Of a stretch of DNA of 64,000 nucleotides, positions 53,981 through 63,796 are shown in pieces. Numbering within the stretch: position 1 is the stretch's first letter; each line of letters begins with the position of its first letter. Origin of the DNA: Paraburkholderia silvatlantica (GTDB lineage: Bacteria > Pseudomonadota > Gammaproteobacteria > Burkholderiales > Burkholderiaceae). The DNA lies in NCBI RefSeq assembly GCF_003096715.1, contig NZ_QEOL01000002.1:62001-126000 (forward strand). The letters run 5' to 3'. The position numbers and the translations under genes were made by a program. Below the pieces are notes generated by a model. The model saw only the letters and a program-made list of their open reading frames with translations, searched no databases and was not told the origin of the DNA.

Positions 53981-54124
53981 GGTTGCCCCGTGCGCTGGTC
54001 CAAGGTCTTGTGAATACGTGTCTCGCCACTTTAGTTCGGCGGCAGCGCGTGTCCAGCTATCACATCGGATAGGTCAAGTTCATAAGTCAGACGTCAAGCT
54101 TTCAGGAAGCTTGTTACGGTCCCC

Positions 54125-54316
54125 TTAATGTCGCCAGCCGTGGCCGTAATAGCCGCCTACGCCAACCCCGATATCCACAGCCGGCGCGGCATAGTAGCCC
54201 GGCGCATAGCCGTAGTAGGCCGGCGCAGGCGCGTACGCGTACGGCGGCGCCACCACGCAACCCGTGAGGCCGGCCGACAAGCCAGCGAGAGCAATAACGC
54301 AGAAGAGTGTTTTCAT
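54125..54316 (-). CDS. Small Tyr-rich lipoprotein
   Basis: A 63-residue lipoprotein: signal sequence KTLFCVIALAGLSAGLTGC with a good lipobox (LTGC), then VVAPPYAYAPAPAYYGYAPG and a Gly/Tyr/His end (GGYYGHGWRH). AGGAG precedes the ATG at 54316; the upstream in-frame ATG at 54379 is unlikely. Function unknown. Confidence 0.75.
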   Translation of the reverse strand: MKTLFCVIALAGLSAGLTGCVVAPPYAYAPAPAYYGYAPGYYAAPAVDIGVGVGGYYGHGWRH

Positions 54317-54741
54317 CGTCGTTCTCCTATGCCACGGATTGTCGGCGAGCCACGCCGAGGCAAGCGTTTGGAAAAGCAACGATGTGTGTCCACAAATTAC
54401 AGCCGCGCGCAGCGGCCGCTGGGCGTTTGTGGAGGCACAGAGGAGCGAGTTAGCGGGCGCAAGCGTTGAAGCGTCTGCAAGACAATTGCCCGTTTTCGAA
54501 CTTATGGATTGATCGCACTACGAATTAAATGACGTCGCAGTTAGCTCGTAGTGCGTTGAAGTGAGGCTGAACAAGCTTTGCTTTTGAGCAGAGTCGCCGA
54601 TTCGCTCGACGGTCGCTGGAAAAAGCGCCCAGGCCAGAAGGCCCGAGCGAAGCCGTCGCGTCAACGACGGCGGAGGTATTCGTTTAGGTATACGAAACGC
54701 CTGCGATGGATCATCACAAGCGTTTCAACAGTATTGCCGTG
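54317..54741. other. Intergenic region without recognisable features
   Basis: About 425 bp between two minus-strand genes. It presumably holds the promoter of the small lipoprotein. I see no gene, repeat or terminator. Confidence 0.35.
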
Positions 54742-55053
54742 TTACGGATGGTTATACATCGCGTTCCAGTCTGCCTTGGACACCGCCGGGCGGCCTGCAT
54801 CCGAATTGCCGGCCGCCACGCCGCCGTAGCCGCTGGTTGCGCCGTTCGCGGCGGCCACCTTGGCTTCGGCGGCGAGAAGATCGTCGGGGTAGTGCGGGTC
54901 CGCCCCTGCGCCCGGATGCCAGCCCGCCTTCGCGAGCTGCTCCAGCTCGGCGCGCACCTGGGCGCGGGTCACGGGTGCATTCGATTGCGCGAACGATGCC
55001 ATCGGCACCACGAGTGCAACGGCGACGGCTACGGTCTGGATCAGGGACTTCAT
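54742..55053 (-). CDS. DUF4148-domain exported protein
   Basis: A 103-residue protein with a signal peptide (KSLIQTVAVAVALVVPMASF, cleaved after FAQ or nearby) and the DUF4148 core: VTRAQVRAELEQLAKAGWHPG, then DPHYPDDLLAAEAKVAA. The family is typical of Burkholderia and relatives, often in many copies, with unknown function and stress-related expression in some. AAAGGAGG precedes the ATG at 55053. A 14-bp palindrome lies 82 bases upstream. Confidence 0.88.
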   Translation of the reverse strand: MKSLIQTVAVAVALVVPMASFAQSNAPVTRAQVRAELEQLAKAGWHPGAGADPHYPDDLLAAEAKVAAANGATSGYGGVAAGNSDAGRPAVSKADWNAMYNHP

Positions 55054-55134
55054 GCTAACTACCTCCTTTGGTTTTTGATTCGGCGCGACAACATGTCTGC
55101 AACCGATGAGAGGAAGTCTAGGAGGATTGCCGCT

Positions 55135-55148
55135 GAGGGTTAACCCTC
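55135..55148. promoter_or_regulatory. Perfect 14-bp palindrome upstream of the DUF4148 gene
   Basis: GAGGGTTAACCCTC is its own reverse complement. It lies 82-95 bases before the DUF4148 start codon and could be an operator. Confidence 0.35.
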
Positions 55149-55209
55149 GGGATTCGAAGGGATTGTTCCAGGTTGAAGAAGAATGGGCGGGGCGCGGCGC
55201 GCTTGCGGG

Positions 55210-56610
55210 TTACTTCCCGATACAAAACCGGCTGAAAATCACACCCAGCAGGTCATCGGATGTGAACTCGCCGGTGATCGAATTCAGCGACTCCTGCGCG
55301 AGCCGCAGCTCCTCGGCGAACAGATCGAGTAGTTGCGAATTCTGGTCGGCGTGCGCCGCCGCCTGTGCGAGATGCTCGCGCGCCGCGCGCAGCGCGATGA
55401 GATGCCGCTCGCGCGCGAGATAGACGCTCTGCGCATCCGCCTGCCAGCCTGCAATGCGCAGCAGCTCGGCGCGCAGCAGCCCAACGCCGTCGCCCTGTTT
55501 CGCGGAAAGACGCAATTCGCAGATTTCGCTGCCGTTCACGGCACGACGCTTCGCCACTTCGGGCGGCACACCGGTCAGGTCGGTTTTGTTCAGCACGCGC
55601 ACGACCGGCACACCGGCGGGAAAGCGCGCGGCGATCACCTCGTCCCCGGCGTTCATGCCCGTGCGCGCATCGAGCAGATGCAGCACCACGTCTGCGCGGC
55701 CGATCTCGCTCCACGTGCGCTCGATGCCGATCTTCTCGACTTCGTCCTCCGTGTCGCGCAAACCTGCCGTGTCGATGACATGCAGCGGGATGCCTTCGAC
55801 CTGGATGGTTTGGGAAATCTTGTCGCGCGTCGTGCCCGCAACGGGCGTCACAATCGCGAGCTCCGCGCCTGCCAGCGCGTTCAAAAGCGACGACTTGCCT
55901 ACGTTGGGTTGTCCCGCGAGCACGACCGAAAGTCCCTCGCGCAGCAGCGCGCCCTGGCGCGCTTCGGCGAGCACGTGGTCGAGCTGCTCGCGAATACGTG
56001 CGAGTTTGCCGCGGGCGTCCGCGGCCTCGAGGAAATCAATCTCTTCTTCGGGGAAATCGAGCGTCGCCTCCACCAGCATGCGCAGCGTCACGACGTCGTC
56101 TACGAGGGCATGGATGTCGCGCGAGAACGCGCCGTCGAGCGAGCGGCCGGCCGAGCGCGCCGCCGCTTCGGTGCTCGCCTCGATCAGGTCTGCGACGGCT
56201 TCCGCCTGGGCCAGATCGAGTTTGTCGTTGAGGAACGCGCGCCGGGTGAATTCGCCAGGTTCGGCGAGGCGCAGCCCGAACTCGCGGCCGGCCTCGATGC
56301 AGCGCTGCAAAACGAGTTGCAGCACGATTGGGCCGCCGTGGCCCTGCAGTTCAAGTACGTGCTCGCCCGTGTACGAATGCGGCGCGGGGAACGACAGCGC
56401 GATACCCCGGTCGAGCACCGTGCCGGCGCCGTCGAGGAAGGGGACGTAGCTCGCGTGGCGCGCAACCAGGTCCTGGCCCGTGAGGGCTCGCATCAACGCG
56501 ACGGTCGCCGCCCCGCCGGCGCGGCCGGCCGAGACACGCACGACACCAATCCCGCCGCGTCCGGGTGCAGTGGCAATGGCGACGATGGGATCGGAATCGG
56601 TGGCAAGCAT
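55210..56610 (-). CDS. mnmE: tRNA modification GTPase MnmE
   Basis: A 466-residue MnmE (TrmE) that, with MnmG, installs the 5-carboxymethylaminomethyl group on wobble uridine. The formyl-THF-binding N-terminal domain ([19 protein letters not shown]) is followed by the helical domain. The G domain is inserted with G1 [10 protein letters not shown]2 region VAGTTRD, G3 DTAGLRD and G4 NKTD. It ends with the invariant catalytic CIGK. Length matches the family. The downstream modification enzyme mnmC is also in this window. It is the far end of the rpmH-rnpA-yidD-yidC-mnmE neighbourhood. Confidence 0.97.
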   Translation of the reverse strand: MLATDSDPIVAIATAPGRGGIGVVRVSAGRAGGAATVALMRALTGQDLVARHASYVPFLDGAGTVLDRGIALSFPAPHSYTGEHVLELQGHGGPIVLQLVLQRCIEAGREFGLRLAEPGEFTRRAFLNDKLDLAQAEAVADLIEASTEAAARSAGRSLDGAFSRDIHALVDDVVTLRMLVEATLDFPEEEIDFLEAADARGKLARIREQLDHVLAEARQGALLREGLSVVLAGQPNVGKSSLLNALAGAELAIVTPVAGTTRDKISQTIQVEGIPLHVIDTAGLRDTEDEVEKIGIERTWSEIGRADVVLHLLDARTGMNAGDEVIAARFPAGVPVVRVLNKTDLTGVPPEVAKRRAVNGSEICELRLSAKQGDGVGLLRAELLRIAGWQADAQSVYLARERHLIALRAAREHLAQAAAHADQNSQLLDLFAEELRLAQESLNSITGEFTSDDLLGVIFSRFCIGK

Positions 56611-56973
56611 GATGGGCGTGGAACGTAGGGCAGGGCTGGAATCGGGATGCAGTGCGGGGACTCGGTGGGTCTCGCGGGCACTCGCAAAGTGCGAGGCATT
56701 GTAACGCGCCAGAGAAGGCCTTTTCCGGCTGGAAACCCGGCTGAGATTCGTCTCGCCTTATCTCAAATTAGCTAAGATTGGTCTCAAGGAATTCTGTCAG
56801 ATTTCAGTTAATTCGAGCGCCAGATTTCATCAACGTCTTGCCACAAAGGAATTCGCGGAGATCTCGACCGAAGTCATACGACAACCAGAAGCAGGTGAAT
56901 TATCGCTTATATACGTTAAATATAGCCTAACTGGTTGTCATCTTCGGCGATTTCGGGTTGCACAATCTCGCCC
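56611..56973. other. Divergent region between mnmE and the CI-like gene
   Basis: About 360 bp. The right two-thirds (56740-56960) is much more AT-rich than the rest of the window. It contains repeated operator candidates (56743-56785) and an AT-rich promoter-like stretch, TTATATACGTTAAATATAG, near 56907-56925. Confidence 0.5.
56743..56785. promoter_or_regulatory. Directly repeated operator candidates upstream of the CI-like gene
   Basis: AGATTCGTCTC (56744-56754) and AGATTGGTCTC (56775-56785) differ by one base and are 31 bp apart, about three helical turns. The first is part of the hairpin-like GAGA-TTCG-TCTC. They sit about 190-230 bp before the CI-like start codon. Confidence 0.45.
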
Positions 56974-57393
56974 ATGCCGACCTCCGACGAAAAAGCCGCC
57001 TTTGCCGAGCGTCTCAAGTTCGCCATGAAGCGCGCGCCCGAAAAGCTGCGCGGCAGCACCGACCTGGCAAACAAGTTCAACCTGCGCCATCACGGCGAGC
57101 ATCCGGTTTCGCCGCAAACCGCTCACAAGTGGCTGAGCGGCCGCACCATTCCCACGCAGGACAAGCTCGAGACGCTGGCGAACTGGTTTGACGTGGACAT
57201 CCACTGGCTGCACTACGGTCCTCCCGGCAACGCGGGCGCGAGCGTGCCGCGGCCCCGCAAGCCCGACGGCAAATATCCGGTTTCCGAGGAAACGCTCGAA
57301 CTGGCCTCGAAGATCGAGTCGCTCAGCGCCCATCACCGCTATCTCGTGCAGGAACTGGTCGCCCAATTCTACGGCGACGCGGACAAGCGCTAA
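56974..57393 (+). CDS. CI-like helix-turn-helix transcriptional regulator
   Basis: A 139-residue DNA-binding protein. The N-terminal half resembles phage CI-type repressors: DEKAAFAERLKFAMKRAP, GSTDLANKFNLRHHG, VSPQTAHKWLSGRTIPTQDKLETLANWFDV. The C-terminal part has a helical segment (TLELASKIESLSAHHRYLV). No protease or dimerisation domain of the LexA type is present. The start at 56974 (MPTSDEKAAF) is taken because upstream residues are not conserved-looking. It is inserted between yidC and mnmE, convergent with yidC, and its AT-rich promoter region differs from its surroundings. Target genes unknown; self-regulation is likely. Confidence 0.8.
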   Translation: MPTSDEKAAFAERLKFAMKRAPEKLRGSTDLANKFNLRHHGEHPVSPQTAHKWLSGRTIPTQDKLETLANWFDVDIHWLHYGPPGNAGASVPRPRKPDGKYPVSEETLELASKIESLSAHHRYLVQELVAQFYGDADKR

Positions 57394-57452
57394 CGCGCGC
57401 ACACGAAAGCTGCGCTCTGCGCCGTCAAGGAAATGGCGCTCCGCTAATGCAA

Positions 57453-57486
57453 AAAGCCGTCCGGTTCACACCGGACGGCTTTTTTT
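57453..57486. terminator. Bidirectional terminator between the CI-like gene and yidC
   Basis: A 13-bp stem AAAGCCGTCCGGT / ACCGGACGGCTTT with the loop TCAC, flanked by A residues on the left and a run of seven T residues (57480-57486) on the right. It can terminate both convergent genes. Confidence 0.92.
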
Positions 57487-57528
57487 CGAGCCCTGATTCA
57501 GGTGGCGGCATCACTGCCGCCCCGGCCC

Positions 57529-59208
57529 TCAGGCAGCGGCCTTCTTCTTGCCTTTGCCCATCATGCGCGTGATGTAGTACTGCTGCGCGATCGAGAGCAC
57601 GTTGTTCACGACGTAGTACAGCACGAGGCCCGCCGGGAAGAAGAAGAACATGACCGAGAACGCGATCGGCATGAACATCATCATCTTCGCCTGGACCGGA
57701 TCCGGCGGCGTCGGGTTCAGCTTGGTCTGCACGAACATCGAGACGGCCATCAGTACAGGCAGGATGAAGAACGGGTCCTGCTGCGAGAGGTCGTGAATCC
57801 AGAGAATCCACGGCGCACCGCGCATTTCCACCGACGAGAGCAGCACCCAGTACAGCGAAATGAACACCGGAATCTGGATCACCACCGGCAGACAGCCGCC
57901 GAACGGATTCACCTTCTCCGTCTTGTAAAGCTCCATGAGCGCTGCGTTCATCTTCTGCGGGTCGCTCTTGAAGCGCTCGCGCAGCGCCTGCATGCGCGGC
58001 GTGATTTCCTTCATGCGCGCCATCGACTTGTAGCTGGCGGCGGAGAGCGGAAAGAACACGGCCTTGATGAGCAGCGTGAGCAGCACGATCGACCAGCCCC
58101 AGTTGCCCACGTAGCCGTGGATCTTCTCGAGCAGCCAGAAGAGCGGCTTCGCGATGATCGTCACCCAGCCGTAGTCCTTCACGAGTTCCAGACCCGGCGC
58201 GATGCCTTCGAGCATGCGCTCTTCCTGCGGACCCGCGAAGAGGCGCGCCTGCACGGTGTCCGTCGCACCCGGTGCGATCGTGCCGAGCGGCTGCTTCACG
58301 CCCACGCGGTAGAGCGAGTTGTCGAACTTCTCGACGTAGATGCTGCGTTTGACGCCTTGCTGCGGAATCCACGCGGTCGCGAAGTAGTGCTGCACCATCG
58401 CGATCCAGCCGTTGTCGGCCTGGGTCACGAAGTCGGCCTTGTTCTTGTCGATGTCGCCGAACGTGATCTTCTGGAAGTGATGCTCGTTCGAGTACACCGC
58501 CGGCCCGATGAAGGTGTGCGAGAAGCGCGGCGTTTCGACCGGCTCGCTGTCACGCACGATTTCCATGTAGAGCGTGGGCGAAACGGGCGCGCTGCCGACG
58601 TTCTGCACCTTCCAGTCCACGCCGATCACGTAGCTGCCGCGCGTGAACGTGTAGGTCTTGGTGACCTTCACGCCGCCCTTCTCGGGCGACTGCAGCGCGA
58701 TCTGGAAGGAGCTGGCGTCGCCGGTCAGCTCGCGCGGGCCTTCGACTGCCGTGAACACGTCGTTGTGGTTCGGGAAGTCGCCGCCGAGCAGGCCCGTGCG
58801 CGCGAGGTACGTGTGGTCGTTGGTGTGGTCGAACAGCGTGATGTACTGGTCGGGGCCCTTGCCATCGGCGCTTTCCTTCACGAGCGAAAGCTTCACGAGC
58901 GTGCCGCCGCGCGTGTCGATCACGCCATCGTAGACGTCGGTGCGAAAGTGAACGAGCTGTGCTGCGGCTGCAGCCGGCTGGGCGGTGTTCGTCGGCGCCT
59001 GGCCCGCGGCGGCGGCGGCCGTCGGCAGGTCGGACGCGCCATTGGCGGCGCTAGCCGGCGCAGGGCCGCCCGCGGCGGTTTGCGTCTGCGTTTGCGTCGC
59101 GTTCGGGAAGAACATCGACTGGCGTCCATGGTCGCGCTGCCAGTTGTCGTACAGCATGACCGCTGACATGAAGAAGATGACCCATAGGACGGTGCGTTTG
59201 ATATCCAT
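57529..59208 (-). CDS. yidC: Membrane protein insertase YidC
   Basis: A 559-residue YidC/Oxa1/Alb3 insertase. The N-terminus [20 protein letters not shown] is the first membrane segment. An Ala/Thr-rich linker and the periplasmic beta-sandwich P1 domain (about 60-340) follow. The conserved five-helix core comes next ([20 protein letters not shown] with its essential Arg nearby, [30 protein letters not shown]). It ends with a Lys-rich tail. It lies 30 bp downstream of yidD on the same strand. Confidence 0.96.
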   Translation of the reverse strand: MDIKRTVLWVIFFMSAVMLYDNWQRDHGRQSMFFPNATQTQTQTAAGGPAPASAANGASDLPTAAAAAGQAPTNTAQPAAAAAQLVHFRTDVYDGVIDTRGGTLVKLSLVKESADGKGPDQYITLFDHTNDHTYLARTGLLGGDFPNHNDVFTAVEGPRELTGDASSFQIALQSPEKGGVKVTKTYTFTRGSYVIGVDWKVQNVGSAPVSPTLYMEIVRDSEPVETPRFSHTFIGPAVYSNEHHFQKITFGDIDKNKADFVTQADNGWIAMVQHYFATAWIPQQGVKRSIYVEKFDNSLYRVGVKQPLGTIAPGATDTVQARLFAGPQEERMLEGIAPGLELVKDYGWVTIIAKPLFWLLEKIHGYVGNWGWSIVLLTLLIKAVFFPLSAASYKSMARMKEITPRMQALRERFKSDPQKMNAALMELYKTEKVNPFGGCLPVVIQIPVFISLYWVLLSSVEMRGAPWILWIHDLSQQDPFFILPVLMAVSMFVQTKLNPTPPDPVQAKMMMFMPIAFSVMFFFFPAGLVLYYVVNNVLSIAQQYYITRMMGKGKKKAAA

Positions 59209-59238
59209 GCGTTGTCTCAGTGTCGATGGAATGGCGCG

Positions 59239-59469
59239 TCAGCGCTTTTTCGGAGAGGCAGGCGGGACGAGATCGATGCCGCCCGCCGAAAACGGATGGC
59301 AGCGGCACAGCCGCCGCGCGGCGAGGTAAGTCCCACGCGCGGCGCCATGATACTGGATTGCCTCGCGTGCGTAATCCGAACAGGAAGGATAAAAACGGCA
59401 CCGGCTGCCGAGGAGGGGACTCACGGCAAGCTTGTAGAAACGCAGCAGTGCGATCAATACCGTTTGCAT
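59239..59469 (-). CDS. yidD: Membrane protein insertion efficiency factor YidD
   Basis: A 76-residue YidD with the family start [19 protein letters not shown] and the cysteine-containing signature [15 protein letters not shown], followed by [14 protein letters not shown]. It is thought to help YidC insert proteins. The start at 59469 matches the family length; an ATG at 59565 that overlaps the rnpA stop (ATGA) would add 32 low-complexity residues. It stands in the conserved order rpmH-rnpA-yidD-yidC. Confidence 0.9.
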   Translation of the reverse strand: MQTVLIALLRFYKLAVSPLLGSRCRFYPSCSDYAREAIQYHGAARGTYLAARRLCRCHPFSAGGIDLVPPASPKKR

Positions 59470-59561
59470 GGCGTTGCGGCCTGGCTGCGCCGCGTTCGAT
59501 GACGAACCCCGTGCCGCTTGCGCGGCGGCTACGTCGGATATGCCGGACTCGCGCGCCCCGC

Positions 59562-60095
59562 TCATGATGCGCGGGTCTTGCTCTCGTCCGGCGGCAAATC
59601 TTTACCGGCCTGGGCATGCGCCGGCTCCCCGGCTGCCTGCCCACTTGGTGCCGCAGCCTGCGTCGCGCAAGGGGTGCGCGCAGATGTCGCAGGCGCAGCG
59701 CCGCCACGCCGCGCGACTTCGCGCGCGGCCTTTTCGAGCAGCGTCTCGATCTCGCCGCGGCACAACGCTTTGAGCGCCGGCGAAGACGCGCCCGGCAGCG
59801 CCTTGCGGTCGAACTTCGTATGCAGGCGCAGCAGCAGGTCGAAACCGTCGAACTGCGCACGGCGCACACGAAACGCTTCGCGGGCAATCCGGCGCACCAG
59901 GTTGCGCGTGACCGCGCGCGGCGCGTACTTCTTGCCGATCACGAGCCCGAGCCGCGCCTCGTTGCCGGTGGGCCGGCCGTACACGACGAAGTGTTCGGTG
60001 CGGCGCCATGGGCGCAAACGAAAAACGGATGAGAACTCATCCGTTTTCAGTAGCCTTGCGGCTTTCGGAAAAGCGGCTTGCGTTCGCGACGGCAT
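59562..60095 (-). CDS. rnpA: Ribonuclease P protein component
   Basis: A 177-residue RNase P protein that assists the catalytic RNA in 5' processing of tRNA precursors. The start [20 protein letters not shown], the middle [20 protein letters not shown] and the signature [13 protein letters not shown] are diagnostic. The last 50 residues (about 128-177) form an Ala/Thr/Pro-rich extension, absent from typical 115-135-residue proteins. It lies 91 bp downstream of rpmH. Confidence 0.93.
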   Translation of the reverse strand: MPSRTQAAFPKAARLLKTDEFSSVFRLRPWRRTEHFVVYGRPTGNEARLGLVIGKKYAPRAVTRNLVRRIAREAFRVRRAQFDGFDLLLRLHTKFDRKALPGASSPALKALCRGEIETLLEKAAREVARRGGAAPATSARTPCATQAAAPSGQAAGEPAHAQAGKDLPPDESKTRAS

Positions 60096-60186
60096 GACGC
60101 CCCGATCAGTTACCAGGCTCGTCCTGTTCGCCGTGCTCGCGAGCGGGCCGCTACCCGTGATTTCGCTGATAGCGATGCTGCCCGAC

Positions 60187-60321
60187 TTAGACGGCGAGGC
60201 GCTTGCGACCCTTCGCACGGCGTGCGTTGATCACTTTGCGGCCACCAGCGGTCTTCATGCGCACGCGGAAACCGTGGGTGCGCTTGCGACGGGTAACGGA
60301 AGGTTGGAAAGTACGTTTCAT
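60187..60321 (-). CDS. rpmH: Ribosomal protein L34
   Basis: A 44-residue L34 of the large ribosomal subunit: [20 protein letters not shown] and an Arg/Lys-rich end ([16 protein letters not shown]). Length is exactly standard. It is the first gene of the minus-strand rpmH-rnpA-yidD-yidC operon and is divergent from dnaA, the classical arrangement. Confidence 0.97.
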   Translation of the reverse strand: MKRTFQPSVTRRKRTHGFRVRMKTAGGRKVINARRAKGRKRLAV

Positions 60322-60413
60322 GTTGCTCTCACTGTTGAGTTTTGACCGCGGCGAGCATCGCGGAAAAAGGCAATGGCCGGTGGTACTAGGGATTGGTTTT
60401 CGAGGAACCCGTT

Positions 60414-60442
60414 ATTTAAGCCGGTTTTTCGTTGGCCGTCAA
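60414..60442 (-). promoter_or_regulatory. rpmH promoter
   Basis: On the minus strand, TTGACG (60442-60437) and TTAAAT (60419-60414) are exactly 17 bases apart. Transcription should start near 60407, giving a leader of about 85 nt before rpmH. Confidence 0.7.
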
Positions 60443-60531
60443 TAGGTTAGGCAATCGAACCTTCTGGAACGGCCAAGCGGCGCTGCCTCGGCCACGGAAA
60501 GGGCGCGAACGAGCGTGCGTTGATCCGTCCC

Positions 60532-60571
60532 TGTGGATAACTTCCTGGGGAGGGGATTTCGGCGTTAGAAT
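60532..60571 (+). promoter_or_regulatory. DnaA box and probable dnaA promoter
   Basis: A perfect DnaA box in reverse orientation (TGTGGATAA, 60532-60540) lies 25 bases upstream of a TAGAAT hexamer (60566-60571). A box at this distance would overlap or abut the -35 region, fitting DnaA autoregulation. The -35 itself is weak. Confidence 0.55.
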
Positions 60572-60743
60572 CTCGCCTATCCCAAGAATCCTGCATGCCG
60601 CTCCGGCCCGCCTGCTTGCCGCAAGACCTTTGCCGCGCGGGCTTCCGGAGCCATTGCCGTCGCCTCGTCAGGGCCTCGTCGCGTATGTGCGGCAAGAGCG
60701 GAGCGACAGACTTGCATGCAAACAAAACGACCACAGCAACTCG

Positions 60744-62321
60744 ATGAACGAATTCTGGCAACACTGTTCCGCACTGCTGGAGCGTGAGCTAACGCCCCAG
60801 CAGTACGTGACGTGGATTAAACCGTTGGCCCCGGTTGCCTTTGATGCTGCGGCGAACACGCTGCAGATAGCCGCTCCCAACCGTTTCAAGCTCGACTGGG
60901 TCAAGAGCCAGTTTTCGGGCCGGATCGCCGATCTGGCGCGCGACTTCTGGCAGACCCCGGTCGACGTGCAGTTCGTCCTCGACCCGAAGGCAGGCATGCG
61001 CGCGCCTCACGTCGCACCGGCACCTGCGGCCGCGTCGCGCGCGCCGCTGGCTGCCGCGCCTGCGGCGGTCGCGAGCGCAGCCGCCGCGCCGCAACCGGCC
61101 GCCATGACTGGCGGTACGGGCCTCGCCGGCATGGTGCAAGCCGCGTCGGCCGCCGCCGCGCAGGCCACCGCCGAAGACGCCGCCGACCTCGACCTGCCGA
61201 GCCTCGACGCCAACGAGGCCGCCGCCGGCCGCCGCACATGGCGTCCGGGCCAGGGAGCGGCTGCGGCCGCTTCGAGCGGCGAGCCGGACCCGACCTACGA
61301 GCGCTCGAAGCTCAACCCGGTGCTCACGTTCGACAACTTCGTGACGGGCAAGGCGAACCAGCTCGCGCGCGCGGCCGCGATCCAGGTCGCCGACAACCCC
61401 GGCATCTCGTACAACCCGCTGTTCCTCTACGGCGGCGTGGGCCTCGGCAAGACCCACCTGATCCATGCGATCGGCAACCAGCTCCTGCTCGACAAGCCCG
61501 GCGCGCGCATTCGCTACATCCACGCCGAACAGTATGTGTCCGACGTGGTGAAGGCCTACCAGCGCAAGGCGTTCGACGACTTCAAGCGTTACTACCACTC
61601 GCTCGACCTGCTGCTGATCGACGATATCCAGTTCTTCTCGGGCAAGTCGCGCACGCAGGAAGAGTTCTTCTACGCGTTCGAGGCGCTCGTCGCCAACAAG
61701 GCGCAGGTGATCATCACGAGCGATACGTATCCGAAGGAAATCTCGGGTATCGACGACCGTCTGATCTCGCGTTTCGACTCGGGCCTGACCGTAGCGATCG
61801 AGCCGCCGGAGCTGGAAATGCGCGTGGCCATTCTGATGCGCAAGGCGCAATCGGAAGGCGTCAGCCTGAACGAGGACGTGGCGTTCTTCGTCGCGAAGCA
61901 CCTGCGCTCGAACGTGCGCGAACTCGAAGGCGCGCTGCGCAAGATCCTCGCGTACTCGAAGTTCCACGGCCGCGAGATCTCGATCGAGCTGACCAAGGAA
62001 GCGCTCAAGGACCTGCTGACGGTGCAGAATCGCCAGATTTCGGTCGAGAACATCCAGAAGACGGTGGCGGACTTCTACAGCATCAAGGTCGCCGACATGT
62101 ATTCGAAGAAGCGCCCGGCGAATATCGCGCGCCCGCGCCAGATCGCCATGTATCTGGCCAAGGAGCTCACGCAGAAGAGCCTGCCGGAAATCGGCGAGCT
62201 GTTCGGCGGCCGCGACCACACCACGGTGCTGCACGCCGTGCGCAAGATCGCCGACGAACGCACCAAGGACGCCCAGCTCAATCACGAGCTGCACGTGCTC
62301 GAGCAGACGCTGAAGGGGTAA
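60744..62321 (+). CDS. dnaA: Chromosomal replication initiator DnaA
   Basis: A 525-residue replication initiator. Domain I starts [20 protein letters not shown]. Domain II is a long Ala/Pro-rich linker (about residues 90-185). The AAA+ domain has Walker A GGVGLGKT (230-237), Walker [11 protein letters not shown] and sensor region [10 protein letters not shown]. The DNA-binding domain IV ends with the box-recognition signature [15 protein letters not shown]. The start at 60744 is set by domain I; the ribosome-binding site is weak. Followed by dnaN. Confidence 0.98.
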   Translation: MNEFWQHCSALLERELTPQQYVTWIKPLAPVAFDAAANTLQIAAPNRFKLDWVKSQFSGRIADLARDFWQTPVDVQFVLDPKAGMRAPHVAPAPAAASRAPLAAAPAAVASAAAAPQPAAMTGGTGLAGMVQAASAAAAQATAEDAADLDLPSLDANEAAAGRRTWRPGQGAAAAASSGEPDPTYERSKLNPVLTFDNFVTGKANQLARAAAIQVADNPGISYNPLFLYGGVGLGKTHLIHAIGNQLLLDKPGARIRYIHAEQYVSDVVKAYQRKAFDDFKRYYHSLDLLLIDDIQFFSGKSRTQEEFFYAFEALVANKAQVIITSDTYPKEISGIDDRLISRFDSGLTVAIEPPELEMRVAILMRKAQSEGVSLNEDVAFFVAKHLRSNVRELEGALRKILAYSKFHGREISIELTKEALKDLLTVQNRQISVENIQKTVADFYSIKVADMYSKKRPANIARPRQIAMYLAKELTQKSLPEIGELFGGRDHTTVLHAVRKIADERTKDAQLNHELHVLEQTLKG

Positions 62322-62609
62322 TACACATCAGGCGGCGGCACTGGAATGGCGGGGCTCACGGTCGTATTCCGAAGGATTTGCCCTGTTTATTTCGCGGATC
62401 GCCCCCAATTTAGGGAAGTGGTCCGTTTTCAGGCACAATATGGGTTTAACCGCCCGGCGGTCCGGGGCGGGAACCACGCCGCGGCCTGTGCTGCATCAAC
62501 CGCCTGAGCGGCGCCAAAGTAGCCGGGCGCACCTGCAGATTCGTGGGGTCGCGTCGGCAATACCGGCGCCAGGCGGGCGCGCAGACCGTCACATCAACGA
62601 AGGAACTCT

Positions 62610-63713
62610 ATGCAACTGGTCAAGACCGAACGCGATAACCTGCTGAGGCCGCTGCAAACGGTGAGCGGCATTGTCGAACGCCGCCATACGTTGCCGATCC
62701 TCGCCAATCTGCTGATCACCAAAACCGGTTCCGACGTCTCGTTCCTGTCGACCGACCTCGAGTTGCAGATCACCACGACTGCCGATTTCGGCGTCGGCAA
62801 CGACCAGGTGGCCACGACGGTCGCGGCGCGCAAGCTGCTCGACATCCTGCGCGCCATGCCCGACGGTCAGGTCACGCTCACGCTCGCCGACAAGCGCCTC
62901 ACGGTGCAGTCGGGCAAGAGCCGCTTCGCGCTGCAAACGCTCGCCGCGGACGAGTTCCCCACGGTGGCGCAGGCCAAGGACTTCGGCGCGAACCTCGCGG
63001 TGCCGCAGAAGACGTTCCGCCAGTTGCTCGGCATGGTGTATTTCGCCATGGCGCAGCAGGACATCCGTTACTACCTGAACGGCATGCTGCTCGTCGTGGA
63101 CGGCGACCAGCTCATGGCAGTCGCGACCGACGGCCACCGCCTCGCGTTCTCGTCGATGAAGATCGAAGGCTCGTTCGCGCGCCAGGAAGTCATCATCCCG
63201 CGCAAGACCATTCTCGAACTGCAGCGCCTGCTCGAAGACATCGACGATTCGCTGAAGATCGACATCGGCGCAAGCCAGGTGAAGTTCACGTTCGGCCAGG
63301 TCGAGCTCGTCTCGAAGCTCGTCGAAGGCAAGTTCCCCGACTTCCAGCGTGTGATCCCGAAGGCGCACAAGAACACCTTCCAGATCGGCCGCGAAGAACT
63401 GCAACGCTCGCTGCAACGCGCGGCGATTCTCACGTCCGACAAGTTCAAGGGCGTGCGCTGCATCATCGAGCCGGGCCAGCTCAAGATCATGTCGACCAAC
63501 GCCGACCAGGAAGAGGCGCAGGAAGAGCTGGAAATCGCCTACCAGGGCGACACCATCGACATCGGGTTCAACGTCACGTATCTGCTCGACGTACTCGCGA
63601 ACCTGAAGGTCGACACGCTGGAAGTGAGCCTCGGCGACGCCAGTTCCAGCGCGCTCATCACGATTCCCGAGAACGAGGAATTCAAGTACGTGGTGATGCC
63701 GATGCGCATCTAA
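62610..63713 (+). CDS. dnaN: DNA polymerase III beta subunit (sliding clamp)
   Basis: A 367-residue sliding clamp starting QLVKTERDNLLRPLQTVSGI, with three clamp domains and the C-terminal client-binding end YVVMPMRI. Length is standard. AAGGAAC precedes the ATG. It stands between dnaA and gyrB in the classical order, 288 bp after dnaA. Confidence 0.98.
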   Translation: MQLVKTERDNLLRPLQTVSGIVERRHTLPILANLLITKTGSDVSFLSTDLELQITTTADFGVGNDQVATTVAARKLLDILRAMPDGQVTLTLADKRLTVQSGKSRFALQTLAADEFPTVAQAKDFGANLAVPQKTFRQLLGMVYFAMAQQDIRYYLNGMLLVVDGDQLMAVATDGHRLAFSSMKIEGSFARQEVIIPRKTILELQRLLEDIDDSLKIDIGASQVKFTFGQVELVSKLVEGKFPDFQRVIPKAHKNTFQIGREELQRSLQRAAILTSDKFKGVRCIIEPGQLKIMSTNADQEEAQEELEIAYQGDTIDIGFNVTYLLDVLANLKVDTLEVSLGDASSSALITIPENEEFKYVVMPMRI

Positions 63714-63737
63714 AAAGCGCGACAGAAGAAGAACACC

Positions 63738-63756
63738 AGGGGGCGCTGCGCCCCTT
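63738..63756 (+). terminator. Hairpin after dnaN
   Basis: GGGGCG / CGCCCC with a three-base loop, extended by weak pairs, followed after a few bases by GTTTTTATGG. Probably an intrinsic terminator or attenuator between dnaN and gyrB. Confidence 0.5.
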
Positions 63757-63796
63757 TGGCGTTTTTATGGCTTTTTGAAAAAGTCTCGAGCAGTAA

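Larger units (their letters stand above)
60322..60743. other. rpmH-dnaA intergenic region
   Basis: About 420 bp between the divergent rpmH and dnaA genes, the classical place of a chromosomal origin. Only one perfect DnaA box (60532-60540) is visible, plus the rpmH promoter and a probable dnaA promoter. I see no AT-rich unwinding element with 13-mers, so I do not call oriC here. Confidence 0.5.

Noticed and set aside
60322..60743. oriC between rpmH and dnaA
   Set aside because: Only one perfect DnaA box and no clear unwinding element are visible; position alone is not enough, and boxes elsewhere compete.
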